The notes under the pieces: model-generated
Seen by the model: the letters and a program-made list of their open reading frames with translations, nothing else
Databases searched by the model: none
What the model was told of the DNA's origin: nothing
Part shown: one piece after another, positions 7,982 through 16,505 of the stretch
Position numbering within the stretch: position 1 is the stretch's first letter
Layout of the letters: the number at the start of each line of letters is the position of its first letter
Position numbers and translations under genes: made by a program
DNA from: a virus
Reading direction: 5' to 3' (one strand)
DNA length: 44,883 nucleotides
Virus record (IMG/VR): IMGVR_UViG_3300007538_000049
Span: 1 to 44,883 of that record

Positions 7982-10108
7982 ATGGCTGAGAAAGATTTCA
8001 AAGTTAAAAAGGGTCTAATCATTGGAGACCTTACCAATACTGGTTATGTAAAGGTTTCGACAGCTGGTTCAGCTGTAACAACTTCGTCTACTGTCCCAGC
8101 TTCTGACATCGCTGGAACCTTGACTGCAGCTAAAGGTGGTACTGGTGTTAACAACGGTGCTTCTACAATAACTGTTGGAGGCAACCTTAGCACGTCTGGT
8201 GCCACCACAATTGGTTCAAGTAGCCATACTGTAGCATTTGCTACCAGCGGTAATACTTCTGTTACTTTACCAACCTCTGGAACTCTTGCCACATTAGATG
8301 GAGCTGAGTCATTAACTAATAAGAAACTTGGTAGTCTTACTTCGAATGGTATCGTTACAACATCTGGTGGTGATGGTACTCTTAGTGTTACATCAACTAC
8401 AGGATCTGGTGATGTTGTTTTGGCGACAAGTCCAACACTCACTAGTCCAACACTCGGCGCAGCATCTGCCACATCAATTAATGGACTCACAATCACAAGT
8501 AGTACAGGTACTTTGACTATTGCTAATAGCAAGACCGCAACCATCAGTAATACTTTGACCTTTACTGGTACCGATTCATCTTCAGTTGCTTTCGGCACAG
8601 GTGGTACAGTAGCTTACACTAGCAATACCCTGGGCGACTTTGGTGCAACAACCTCAGCTGAATTAGCTGGTGTTATCTCAGATGAAACTGGATCTGGTTC
8701 TTTAGTTTTCGGTACTGCACCAACTTTTACAACTAGTGTAGACGGTGGGGCATCATTTTCCGCATTCGCTAGTTCAGACAGTTTGACAGTTGGATACAGT
8801 GGCACTGACGCTTCGACAACAAATATTTCAACAGGTGCAGCAGGTAGTGGTAATACTAAGACTGTAAATGTTGGTACTGGAGGCGCAACTGGTTCTACTA
8901 CTAACGTTAACCTTGGTTCATCTGAAGGTGGAACTGTTACTGTAAATAATGATCTAACAGTCCAGGGTGACTTGGTCGTTAATGGTACCACGACATCAAT
9001 CAACTCAACTACTCTATCAGTAGACGATAAAAACATTGAGCTCGCCTCAACAGCAAGTCCTTCTGACGTTGCAGCAGATGGTGCAGGTATAACAGTAAAA
9101 GGTACAACTGATAAGACGTTTAATTGGGTTGATGCAACTGATGCGTGGACAGCATCTGAGCACATGGATATCGCTTCCGGTAAAGAGTATCACGTTAATG
9201 GAACTAGTGTTCTTAATGCAACAACTCTTGGCTCTGGTGTTACAACATCAAGCTTGACAGCGGTAGGCACAATCGCTACTGGTACATGGGAGGCAACAGA
9301 TATTGGAATTTCCCATGGTGGCACCGGTGCTAGTACGGCTTCGGGTGCAAGGACCAACCTTGGTCTTGCAATAGGTTCAGATGTTCAGGCTTATAGCTCC
9401 GTTTTAGATGACGTTGCTGCTGAAACATACACTGGTAGCACATCAACAACTACCCTTGGAACAATTTCAACTGGCACATGGAATGGCACAACAATAGCCA
9501 TTGCAAATGGTGGCACAGGTGCCACAACTGCAAACGGTGCCTTAAACAACCTGCTTCCATCACAGACAAGTGCTAATGGATACTACTTAAAGTCTGATGG
9601 TACAAATGCCGCATGGGCTGCCGTTCCAACTGGTGCAGCAGGCGATTTAACTGGTGATACTTTAGCTTCAAATGTTGTTAATTCAAGCCTAACAAGTTTG
9701 GGCACACTGACTGGCGCTACCGTTAATGGGGTAATAACACTTCAGGATAGCGCCACTAACGCAGCTAAGGTTGAAGCAATCGCATATGACCTAACAGCAG
9801 CTACAGCAACTGCTGTAGATACCGTTACTGCTTCTGGTGTACAAACCATAGAGTATACAGTCTCACTCATGCAGGGCACATCAACTGGCATGAAGATGAG
9901 AACATCAAAGGTTTTGGCTCACTACAATTCTGGAACTGGTGTAGTGGACTACTCAGAGTACGGAATCATAGAAACTGGATCCGCAGATATGGCTGGTGTA
10001 GCTGTAGAAGCTGCTCTTAATAGCAGTAATATAGAGCTTCAAGTTACGGTTACAGATGCAAATACATCTACAGTTACGTGTAGGGTTTTGAGAACAATTC
10101 TGTTATAA
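7982..10108 (+). CDS. Large tail fibre protein
   Basis: This 708-residue protein is rich in Ser, Thr and Gly, with fibre-shaft phrases typical of T4-like and marine phages: AAKGGTGVNNGAST, TLATLDGAESLTNKKLG, GTISTGTWNGTTIAIANGGT, NLGLAIGSDVQAYSSVLDDV. The N-terminus (MAEKDFKVKKGLIIGDL) resembles those of the flanking fibres and probably attaches to the same baseplate site. The last 100 residues match in layout the C-terminus of the gene at 6230 (a KMRTSKVLAHY...YSEYGIIETGS-type beta domain). No catalytic motif is visible; it probably forms a trimeric beta-structured fibre. Confidence 0.88.
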   Translation: MAEKDFKVKKGLIIGDLTNTGYVKVSTAGSAVTTSSTVPASDIAGTLTAAKGGTGVNNGASTITVGGNLSTSGATTIGSSSHTVAFATSGNTSVTLPTSGTLATLDGAESLTNKKLGSLTSNGIVTTSGGDGTLSVTSTTGSGDVVLATSPTLTSPTLGAASATSINGLTITSSTGTLTIANSKTATISNTLTFTGTDSSSVAFGTGGTVAYTSNTLGDFGATTSAELAGVISDETGSGSLVFGTAPTFTTSVDGGASFSAFASSDSLTVGYSGTDASTTNISTGAAGSGNTKTVNVGTGGATGSTTNVNLGSSEGGTVTVNNDLTVQGDLVVNGTTTSINSTTLSVDDKNIELASTASPSDVAADGAGITVKGTTDKTFNWVDATDAWTASEHMDIASGKEYHVNGTSVLNATTLGSGVTTSSLTAVGTIATGTWEATDIGISHGGTGASTASGARTNLGLAIGSDVQAYSSVLDDVAAETYTGSTSTTTLGTISTGTWNGTTIAIANGGTGATTANGALNNLLPSQTSANGYYLKSDGTNAAWAAVPTGAAGDLTGDTLASNVVNSSLTSLGTLTGATVNGVITLQDSATNAAKVEAIAYDLTAATATAVDTVTASGVQTIEYTVSLMQGTSTGMKMRTSKVLAHYNSGTGVVDYSEYGIIETGSADMAGVAVEAALNSSNIELQVTVTDANTSTVTCRVLRTILL

Positions 10109-10112
10109 TATA
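10102..10112 (+). promoter_or_regulatory. GTTATAATATA -10-like element
   Basis: A strong TATAAT-type sequence overlaps the stop of the fibre gene, 44 bases before the ATG at 10156. It lacks the TTAC part of the recurrent motif, so it is a weaker match to that family. Confidence 0.35.
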
Positions 10113-10155
10113 TAACATAAAAAGTAAAGAGAAAGCCTAAAGGGACAGTGAACTG

Positions 10156-10884
10156 ATGGCGGATAATAGTTTCAAGGTTAAAAATTCTATTGTTATACAA
10201 GGGGTTGAATTAGAATTATCTAATGCGACACCAAACTATGTCTTAGCCTTCGATGGTACAAAGTTTTCTCCTACTGCGTTTGTTTCTGGTGCACCAGAAG
10301 TATCGGATTCTGCACCTTCTGACCCTCTTGATGGTAGTTTGTGGTTTAATTCTAGTCAAGGTAGACTCTATTCTTACTATGATTCGTCTTGGGTGGAGCT
10401 ATCTGGTCCCATTGGTGCAACTGGTCCAGTTGGCCCCACTGGACCAGATAGAATGTCCGTGTCGGCATCTGAGCCTTCTAGTCCTAATTCTGGTGATCTA
10501 TGGTTCAACTCTAATCAGGGCAGGCTTTACTCTTACTACGATTCAACTTGGGTAGAAATATCTGGTGCGATTGGCCCGACTGGTCCGACAGGACCTACGG
10601 GTCCAGATAGATTATCCGTATCAGATGATGCACCGTCGTCACCTAATTCTGGGGATTTATGGTTTGATTCTTCAAGTGCAAGCTTGTTTTCTTACTATGA
10701 CTCAGCTTGGATAGAGATCACCGGAAGAAGGGGCACCGAAGGGCCGACTGGTCCAACTGGTCCAGCTCAACTTGCCGACGTTTCTGAGTCTCAACCTTCT
10801 AATCCACAAACAGGTCAGCTATGGTATAATACTTCTAGTGGAACTTTGAATGTTTACGATGGGAGTTCTTGGAATTCTGTTTAA
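10156..10884 (+). CDS. Short collagen-like fibre protein
   Basis: This 242-residue protein starts MADNSFKVKNSIVIQGVELE and shares the ATPNYVLAFDGTKFSP phrase with the fibre at 6230. It contains four copies of a DLWFNS...YSYYDS-type module joined by GPTGPTGP triplets, ending in LNVYDGSSWNSV. It lacks the C-terminal receptor-like domain of the longer fibre, so it may be a spacer, a decoy or a co-assembling subunit. The stop lies 3 bases before the glycosyltransferase start, so the two genes are probably one operon, which links the collagen-like protein with a sugar transferase. Confidence 0.85.
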   Translation: MADNSFKVKNSIVIQGVELELSNATPNYVLAFDGTKFSPTAFVSGAPEVSDSAPSDPLDGSLWFNSSQGRLYSYYDSSWVELSGPIGATGPVGPTGPDRMSVSASEPSSPNSGDLWFNSNQGRLYSYYDSTWVEISGAIGPTGPTGPTGPDRLSVSDDAPSSPNSGDLWFDSSSASLFSYYDSAWIEITGRRGTEGPTGPTGPAQLADVSESQPSNPQTGQLWYNTSSGTLNVYDGSSWNSV

Positions 10885-10887
10885 GAT

Positions 10888-11946
10888 ATGAAGATAGCTG
10901 TATATACAATTGTAAAAGATGAAGAAAAGTTTATTGAGCGTTGGGCTAAATCGTGTGCAGAGGCAGACTATCGGCTAGTTGTCGACACTGGCTCTACTGA
11001 TAACACGGTTGATAAAGCCATGGCTAGCGGCTGCGAAGTTGTATCTATCACTATAGATCCTTGGAGATTTGATGATGCAAGAAATGCGGCACTTGCCCTA
11101 GTTCCATTTGACGTAGATTATTGTATTGCCCTAGATGCTGATGAGGTTTTATCTAAGGGGTGGCGTGATCATTTTGAAGATCTTGATCCATTAGTTACTA
11201 GGCCTAGGTATAGGTATGTTTGGTCTTGGGGTGATGAGGGGTCTGAAGGCCTAGTGTATTCTGGTGACAAGATTCATGCTAGACATGGCTACCGTTGGAA
11301 GCATCCTGTTCATGAGGTTCTTAAGCCAGTTGCCGTAGAAAAGCAGGGGTGGATAGGTCTTGAGATATATCACCATCCAGACAATGCTAAGTCTAGATCA
11401 CAATATCTACCTTTGTTGGAGTTAGCAGTTAAAGAAGATCCCAATGATGATCGTAATAGGTTCTATCTGGGTAGAGAATATATGTTCAATGGAATTAAGG
11501 AAAAAGCTGAGGAACATCTTCTTAAGCATCTTGAGTTATCAAGTTGGAAGCCAGAAAGATCTACAGCTATGAGATATCTTTCAAGGATAACAAACGATAC
11601 TTTTTCTTGGCTTTTAAAAGCGTGCGCAGAGTCACCAGATAGAAGAGAACCGTGGATTGAGTTAGCAGAGTTTTACTACAGGCATGAAAAGTGGCACGGA
11701 TGCTTTTCGGCTGTAATGAATGCTTTTGAAATAAAGGAAAAACCTTTAGAGTATCTATGTGAAGATCAAGCTTGGAACTCTCACCCTTACGACTTAGCTT
11801 CTTTTTCTGCGTGGAAGTTGGGATTATTAGACAAGGCTTTAGAGTATGCCCAAAAAGCTTGTTTGATTTCTCCTAATGATGAAAGATTAATTTCGAATTT
11901 GAAGTTCTTTGCCGACGTTAAAATAAATCAAACCATAATCAATTAA
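10888..11946 (+). CDS. Family 2 glycosyltransferase with helical repeat C-terminus
   Basis: This protein has 352 residues. The GT-A domain occupies about residues 1-165: MKIAVYTIVKDEEKFIERW, then VVDTGSTDNTVD, the FDDARNAAL stretch, and the DxD metal motif in LDADEVL near residue 83. TPR-like helices follow (AEEHLLKHLELSSWKPERST and later ALEYAQKACLISPNDERL). GT2 enzymes transfer sugars from nucleotide donors; GT2-TPR proteins often glycosylate proteins. Position just after a collagen-like fibre gene suggests fibre glycosylation (inference). No membrane segment is seen, so it should act in the cytoplasm. Confidence 0.87.
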   Translation: MKIAVYTIVKDEEKFIERWAKSCAEADYRLVVDTGSTDNTVDKAMASGCEVVSITIDPWRFDDARNAALALVPFDVDYCIALDADEVLSKGWRDHFEDLDPLVTRPRYRYVWSWGDEGSEGLVYSGDKIHARHGYRWKHPVHEVLKPVAVEKQGWIGLEIYHHPDNAKSRSQYLPLLELAVKEDPNDDRNRFYLGREYMFNGIKEKAEEHLLKHLELSSWKPERSTAMRYLSRITNDTFSWLLKACAESPDRREPWIELAEFYYRHEKWHGCFSAVMNAFEIKEKPLEYLCEDQAWNSHPYDLASFSAWKLGLLDKALEYAQKACLISPNDERLISNLKFFADVKINQTIIN

Positions 11947-11967
11947 ACGTAATTTGCGATAACTTGT

Positions 11968-11978
11968 GTTACTATAAT
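11968..11978 (+). promoter_or_regulatory. GTTACTATAAT promoter-like motif (best-match copy)
   Basis: A full GTTACTATAATGG, with a perfect TATAAT box, lies 43 bases before the giant fibre gene and after the glycosyltransferase stop. No clear TTGACA is seen 17 bases upstream. Confidence 0.6.
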
Positions 11979-12021
11979 GGGGACGCATGACTAAGCTCTA
12001 TAATCTTGTTAAGAGGTAAAA

Positions 12022-15000
12022 ATGGCACTTAATTTTCCTGATAGCCCATCAGTAAATGATACATATACAGTGGGGGACGCCAGCTGGATATGGGACGGAA
12101 CTGCCTGGATCAGACAGGTAGTTATAACGAGTGAACTATCTAATATTGGTGATGTAACAATCACAGATGTTTCTTCAGGAGACTTTCTTAGACACAATGG
12201 TTCTAATTGGATAAATGATCCTGTAGATTTAGCTACGGACACGGTCGGCAACTATGTTAAGTCATTAGTTGCTGGAACTGGTGTTACACTTACCGATAAT
12301 TCTGGCGAGTCCGCTACGCCAACAATTGCAATCGGTCAGCCAGTAGGTACAACTGACAATGTCACATTCAACAATGTAACTTCAGATCTTACAGGTGACG
12401 TTACGGGTAACGTTACTGGTAATGTAACAGGTAACCTTACAGGTGACGTAACAGGTGATGTAACAGGAGATGTCACTGGTAACCTTACTGGTAATGTTAC
12501 TGGAAATGTAACAGGTAACCTAACCGGTGACGTTAGTGGGGATGTTACTGGTAACCTTACTGGCAATGTAACAGGTGATGTAACGGGTAATGTTACTGGA
12601 AATGTAACAGGTAACCTAACCGGTGACGTTAGTGGGGATGTTACGGGTAACCTTACTGGCAATGTAACAGGTGATCTTACAGGTGATGTAACGGGTAATG
12701 TTACTGGCAACCTTACAGGCAATGTAACCGGTGATGTAACTGGGAACGCAGATACTGCAACGACACTTGCTACGCCCAGGACAATTCAGATTTCTGGAGA
12801 TGTAGCAGGCTCAGCATCTTTTAATGGTTCTAGTGATATAAATATTAGTGCAACCATACAAGCTGACAGTGTTGCCCTTGGTTCAGACACAACTGGAAAC
12901 TATGTCAATTCTCTGGTTGCTGGAACTGGAATTAGTCTTACGAACAACTCGGGAGAGGGAGCTACGCCGACTATAGCTGTTAATACTGATGCTATAGCGA
13001 CTAAAACTTATGTTGATTCTATAGCTTCAGGTATACATTGGCACGAAGCTGTTGACCTAGCAACAGCTGCTGCCCTAGGAAATACTCCATCTTACGATAA
13101 TGGCACTAGTGGAGTTGGCTCAACTTTATCTGCCACTACCAATGGCAGGCTAAATATAGATGGCGCAAATGCAACTAATGGCGATAGAATATTGGTTAAG
13201 GATCAGTCATCAGCAGTTCAGAATGGTATATATACAGTTACTGATCAGGGTTCTTCAACAACTACTTGGGAGTTGACAAGAGCCACAGATGCAGACGGAA
13301 ATATTGATTCTGTTAATGCCGGCGATGCTGTATTTGTATTGTCTGGTACAAATAATAATAATCAAGGTTTTGTTGTAACATCACAAGGTTCTGGAACTAA
13401 TGAAGTTCATACTATAGGTACAGATTCTATAACATATACCCAATTTACAGGAACCAATACAATAACTCCAGGTACAAATCTTGAAAGAAATGGTAATACT
13501 CTAGATGTAGCTGGTGAATTAACGGGTTTAACTTCTGTTACTGCAACTCATTTATATGGTGATTTAACCGGTGATGTTACTGGTGATGTTTACTCGTCAA
13601 ACGGAACATCAAAAGTTTTAGAGTCTGGTACGGATGGAACAGATGCAAGCTTTACTGGAAGTGTTACCGGAAATGTAACAGGTAACGTTTATGGCGATCT
13701 CACTGGTGATGTAACAGGTGATGTTACTGGTGATCTCACTGGAAATGTAACTGGAAATTTAACTGGTTTAGTTTACAGTAATGAAGCCACACCATCTGTT
13801 GTTGTTGATAATATAAATAAAAGTTTTAATGGTGATTTAACAGGTAATGTAACTGGGGATGTTACGGGTAACCTTACTGGAAATGTAACAGGTGATGTTA
13901 CAGGCAATGTAACTGGTGATGTTACTGGTGATCTTACTGGAAATGTAACAGGTAATGTAACGGGCGATTTGACTGGTGACGTTACCGGTAATGTAACGGG
14001 TAACGTGACAGGTGATGTTACGGGTAATGTTACTGGAAATGTTACCGGCAATGTCACGGGTAATCTTACAGGCGATGTAACCGGTGATTTAACAGGGGGT
14101 GTCACGGGTAATGTAACTGGAAATGTCACTGGTGATGTTACAGGTAATGTCACTGGTAATCTTACTGGTAACGTTACTGGTGACTTAACCGGTGATGTCA
14201 CCGGCGACGTTACGGGTAACATTTATAGCCAAGACGCCACACCAGTTCTATTAGTCGATTCCCTAAATAGGACTTTTACCGGAGATTTAACTGGCGATGT
14301 TGATGGCGACTTATTGGGCAATGTTACTGGTAATGTAACGGGTGATCTTACGGGTGATGTAACAGGAAATGTTACGGGTAATGTTACGGGCAATGTCACA
14401 GGTAATGTCACAGGTAATGCAAGCACAGCTTCAGCCTGGCAAACTTCAAGAACAATATCATTATCTGGTGATGTTACTGGTAGTGTTTCTGTTGATGGAT
14501 CTGAAAATGTTTCAATAACTACTACTATTCAGCCAAATTCAGTCGCACTAGGTACAGATACTACTGGAAATTATGTGTCTGGTGCAGCAGCCGGTACCGG
14601 TGTGTCGCTGTCATTTACTGCTGGTGAAGGCGCAACTCCGACTTATTCAATTGGTCAGGCTGTAGAAACAACTTCTGACGTAACCTTTAACACCGTTACT
14701 GCTGATGTCACAGGTGACCTTACTGGTAACGTAACTGGTAATGTGACAGGTAACGTAACTGGATCAGCAGATTCCTGGACTACTTCCAGGACAATAACCT
14801 TAGGTGGAGATTTAAACGGTTCTGTTTCGATAGATGGTTCAGCAGATGTGACCCTAACCGCTACAGTCGCAGCTGATTCAGTTACTCTTGGTACGGATAC
14901 TACTGGAAATTATGTTGAGTCAATTACAGCTGGCACTGGCGTAACCGTTACTTCCGGCACTGGCGAAGGTGCATCAACTACAGTAGCTATTGGGCAATCA

Positions 15001-16455
15001 GTAGAAACTTCTGCTACACCAAACTTTAATGGTGCGACCCTAGGTAATATGCAGTTTGGCATAACTGGGGCAAATGAAATAGACACAACATCAGATGGTT
15101 TAATTCTGGATTCTTCCTCTGGAGAAACTACAGTAGATGATAATCTTACAGTAACAGGCACCCTTGACGTAACTGGTGCTGCAGTGTTCAGCAGCACTAT
15201 TCAAGCTGGTGGCGACATCAATGCTAACAGCTACAAGGTTACAGGTTTGGGTGCACCTACGCAGGCATCTGATGCAGCCACAAAGGGGTATGTTGATGCT
15301 GTGTCCGAAGGTCTGCATGTTCACGAACAGGTTCATGCTATAGCAACGTCTTCTTTGGCGACAATAACTGGTGATACAGTAACTTATGACAATGGTACAA
15401 GTGGAGTAGGTGCAACTTTAACTTTGAGCACTGCTCTTGATCTTGCCGGTGGAGATATTGATGGCGATACTGATATTACTACTGGAGACAGAATCATTGT
15501 TGCTGGCGAATCAACATCTGCTCATAACGGTATTTATGTTGTAACTTCTACAACAGTTTTAACTAGAGCTGATGACTTTGATACTCCAACAGAGATGGCT
15601 GGTGGTGACTTTATATTCGTCACACACGGTACTCAGTATGCTGACACTGGCTGGGTTCTTTCTGAGCCTGTAAGCACTGTTGGCTCAGATGCCGTAACGT
15701 TCATTCAGTTCTCTGGTGCCGGTACGTACACTGCGGGGACTGGTCTTACTTTAACTGGTGGAGAGTTCTCTGTCAATGCCTCACAAACTCAGATTACAGC
15801 TGTTGGTACAGTTGCAACAGGTACGTGGCAGGGGTCGGTTATAGACTCAACTTATGGCGGTACTGGTGTAAACAACGGTGGTAGAACTATAACTGTTAAT
15901 ACCGGTGACCTAACTATAGAGGCAGCTACTCCAAATTCTTCAGTCACTTTCCCTGCTACGGGTACTATGGCAACACTTGCTGGAGTAGAAACTCTGACAA
16001 ATAAAACTCTTACTTCACCTACTGTTGATACTCCTGCTCTCACATTGTCTACCACAACATCCTCAACAGATGGACGTGTCGCATGGGATTCAACGAACGA
16101 CAAGATTGTTGTTGGTAATGGTACTGATGAGATTGAGTTTAGTTCCTCATTAGTTGGACTAAGTCAGCAGACAGCATCTTATACTTTAGCAATTGGTGAT
16201 AAGGATAAGATGGTAGAGGTGTCGAATGCTTCGGCAAATACTGTTACTGTTCCGCCTGAATCAAGTGTTGATTTCCCAGTTGGTTCACAGATTATGGTTC
16301 TTCAAACCGGTGCTGGTCAAACTACGATAGCTGCAGGGTCGGGTGTTACGGTTAATGCGACTCCAGGTCTTAAGTTGAGAGACCAGTGGTCAATGGTAAC
16401 TTTAATAAAGAGGGGTTCAGATTCTTGGGTTGCAACTGGAGACTTGTCAGCCTAA
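12022..16455 (+). CDS. Giant tail fibre with TG[N/D][V/L] repeats
   Basis: This protein has 1477 residues. The N-terminus (MALNFPDSPSVNDTYTVGD...WIWDGTAWI) is a common phage-fibre attachment domain. Blocks of a four-residue repeat T-G-[N/D]-[V/L] alternate with three short YS-x-DATP-type inserts of about 27 residues. Two copies of a larger knob-like domain follow the phrases TKTYVDSIASGIHWHEAVD and TKGYVDAVSEGLHVHEQVH, each with GDRI...NGIY motifs. The C-terminus (AIGDKDKMVEVSNASANTVTVP) resembles known fibre tips. It probably forms a long trimeric beta-solenoid or beta-prism rod that binds the host. Confidence 0.88.
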   Translation: MALNFPDSPSVNDTYTVGDASWIWDGTAWIRQVVITSELSNIGDVTITDVSSGDFLRHNGSNWINDPVDLATDTVGNYVKSLVAGTGVTLTDNSGESATPTIAIGQPVGTTDNVTFNNVTSDLTGDVTGNVTGNVTGNLTGDVTGDVTGDVTGNLTGNVTGNVTGNLTGDVSGDVTGNLTGNVTGDVTGNVTGNVTGNLTGDVSGDVTGNLTGNVTGDLTGDVTGNVTGNLTGNVTGDVTGNADTATTLATPRTIQISGDVAGSASFNGSSDINISATIQADSVALGSDTTGNYVNSLVAGTGISLTNNSGEGATPTIAVNTDAIATKTYVDSIASGIHWHEAVDLATAAALGNTPSYDNGTSGVGSTLSATTNGRLNIDGANATNGDRILVKDQSSAVQNGIYTVTDQGSSTTTWELTRATDADGNIDSVNAGDAVFVLSGTNNNNQGFVVTSQGSGTNEVHTIGTDSITYTQFTGTNTITPGTNLERNGNTLDVAGELTGLTSVTATHLYGDLTGDVTGDVYSSNGTSKVLESGTDGTDASFTGSVTGNVTGNVYGDLTGDVTGDVTGDLTGNVTGNLTGLVYSNEATPSVVVDNINKSFNGDLTGNVTGDVTGNLTGNVTGDVTGNVTGDVTGDLTGNVTGNVTGDLTGDVTGNVTGNVTGDVTGNVTGNVTGNVTGNLTGDVTGDLTGGVTGNVTGNVTGDVTGNVTGNLTGNVTGDLTGDVTGDVTGNIYSQDATPVLLVDSLNRTFTGDLTGDVDGDLLGNVTGNVTGDLTGDVTGNVTGNVTGNVTGNVTGNASTASAWQTSRTISLSGDVTGSVSVDGSENVSITTTIQPNSVALGTDTTGNYVSGAAAGTGVSLSFTAGEGATPTYSIGQAVETTSDVTFNTVTADVTGDLTGNVTGNVTGNVTGSADSWTTSRTITLGGDLNGSVSIDGSADVTLTATVAADSVTLGTDTTGNYVESITAGTGVTVTSGTGEGASTTVAIGQSVETSATPNFNGATLGNMQFGITGANEIDTTSDGLILDSSSGETTVDDNLTVTGTLDVTGAAVFSSTIQAGGDINANSYKVTGLGAPTQASDAATKGYVDAVSEGLHVHEQVHAIATSSLATITGDTVTYDNGTSGVGATLTLSTALDLAGGDIDGDTDITTGDRIIVAGESTSAHNGIYVVTSTTVLTRADDFDTPTEMAGGDFIFVTHGTQYADTGWVLSEPVSTVGSDAVTFIQFSGAGTYTAGTGLTLTGGEFSVNASQTQITAVGTVATGTWQGSVIDSTYGGTGVNNGGRTITVNTGDLTIEAATPNSSVTFPATGTMATLAGVETLTNKTLTSPTVDTPALTLSTTTSSTDGRVAWDSTNDKIVVGNGTDEIEFSSSLVGLSQQTASYTLAIGDKDKMVEVSNASANTVTVPPESSVDFPVGSQIMVLQTGAGQTTIAAGSGVTVNATPGLKLRDQWSMVTLIKRGSDSWVATGDLSA
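12388..12750 (+). repeat. 12-base tandem repeats coding TG[N/D][V/L], block 1
   Basis: About thirty consecutive four-residue units. Some 40-60-base stretches recur almost exactly (for example from about 12517 and again from about 12613), indicating recent expansion by unequal exchange. Confidence 0.85.
13832..14223 (+). repeat. 12-base tandem repeats coding TG[N/D][V/L], block 2
   Basis: A second long block of the same tetrapeptide, with shorter blocks at about 13669-13770, 14281-14420 and 14707-14763. Synonymous codons vary between units more than the residues do, so the peptide period is under selection. Confidence 0.85.
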
Positions 16456-16480
16456 TGAATTTATGTTAAAATGAAAAAAG

Positions 16481-16490
16481 TTTTATAGTA
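16481..16490 (+). promoter_or_regulatory. TTTTATAGTA -10-like element
   Basis: A TATAGT box lies about 20 bases before the ATG at 16506, in the short gap after the giant fibre gene. It lacks the TTAC part of the recurrent motif. Confidence 0.3.
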
Positions 16491-16505
16491 TGGTAGGTAC
16501 AAAAT

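Noticed and set aside
12388-12750. CRISPR-like array of short repeats
   Set aside because: Units are 12 bases without spacers, keep the reading frame and code TG[N/D][V/L]; they are part of the fibre gene.
13773-14426. Minus-strand LPVTSPV-type frames
   Set aside because: Complement of the TG[N/D][V/L] repeat, with no independent start signals.
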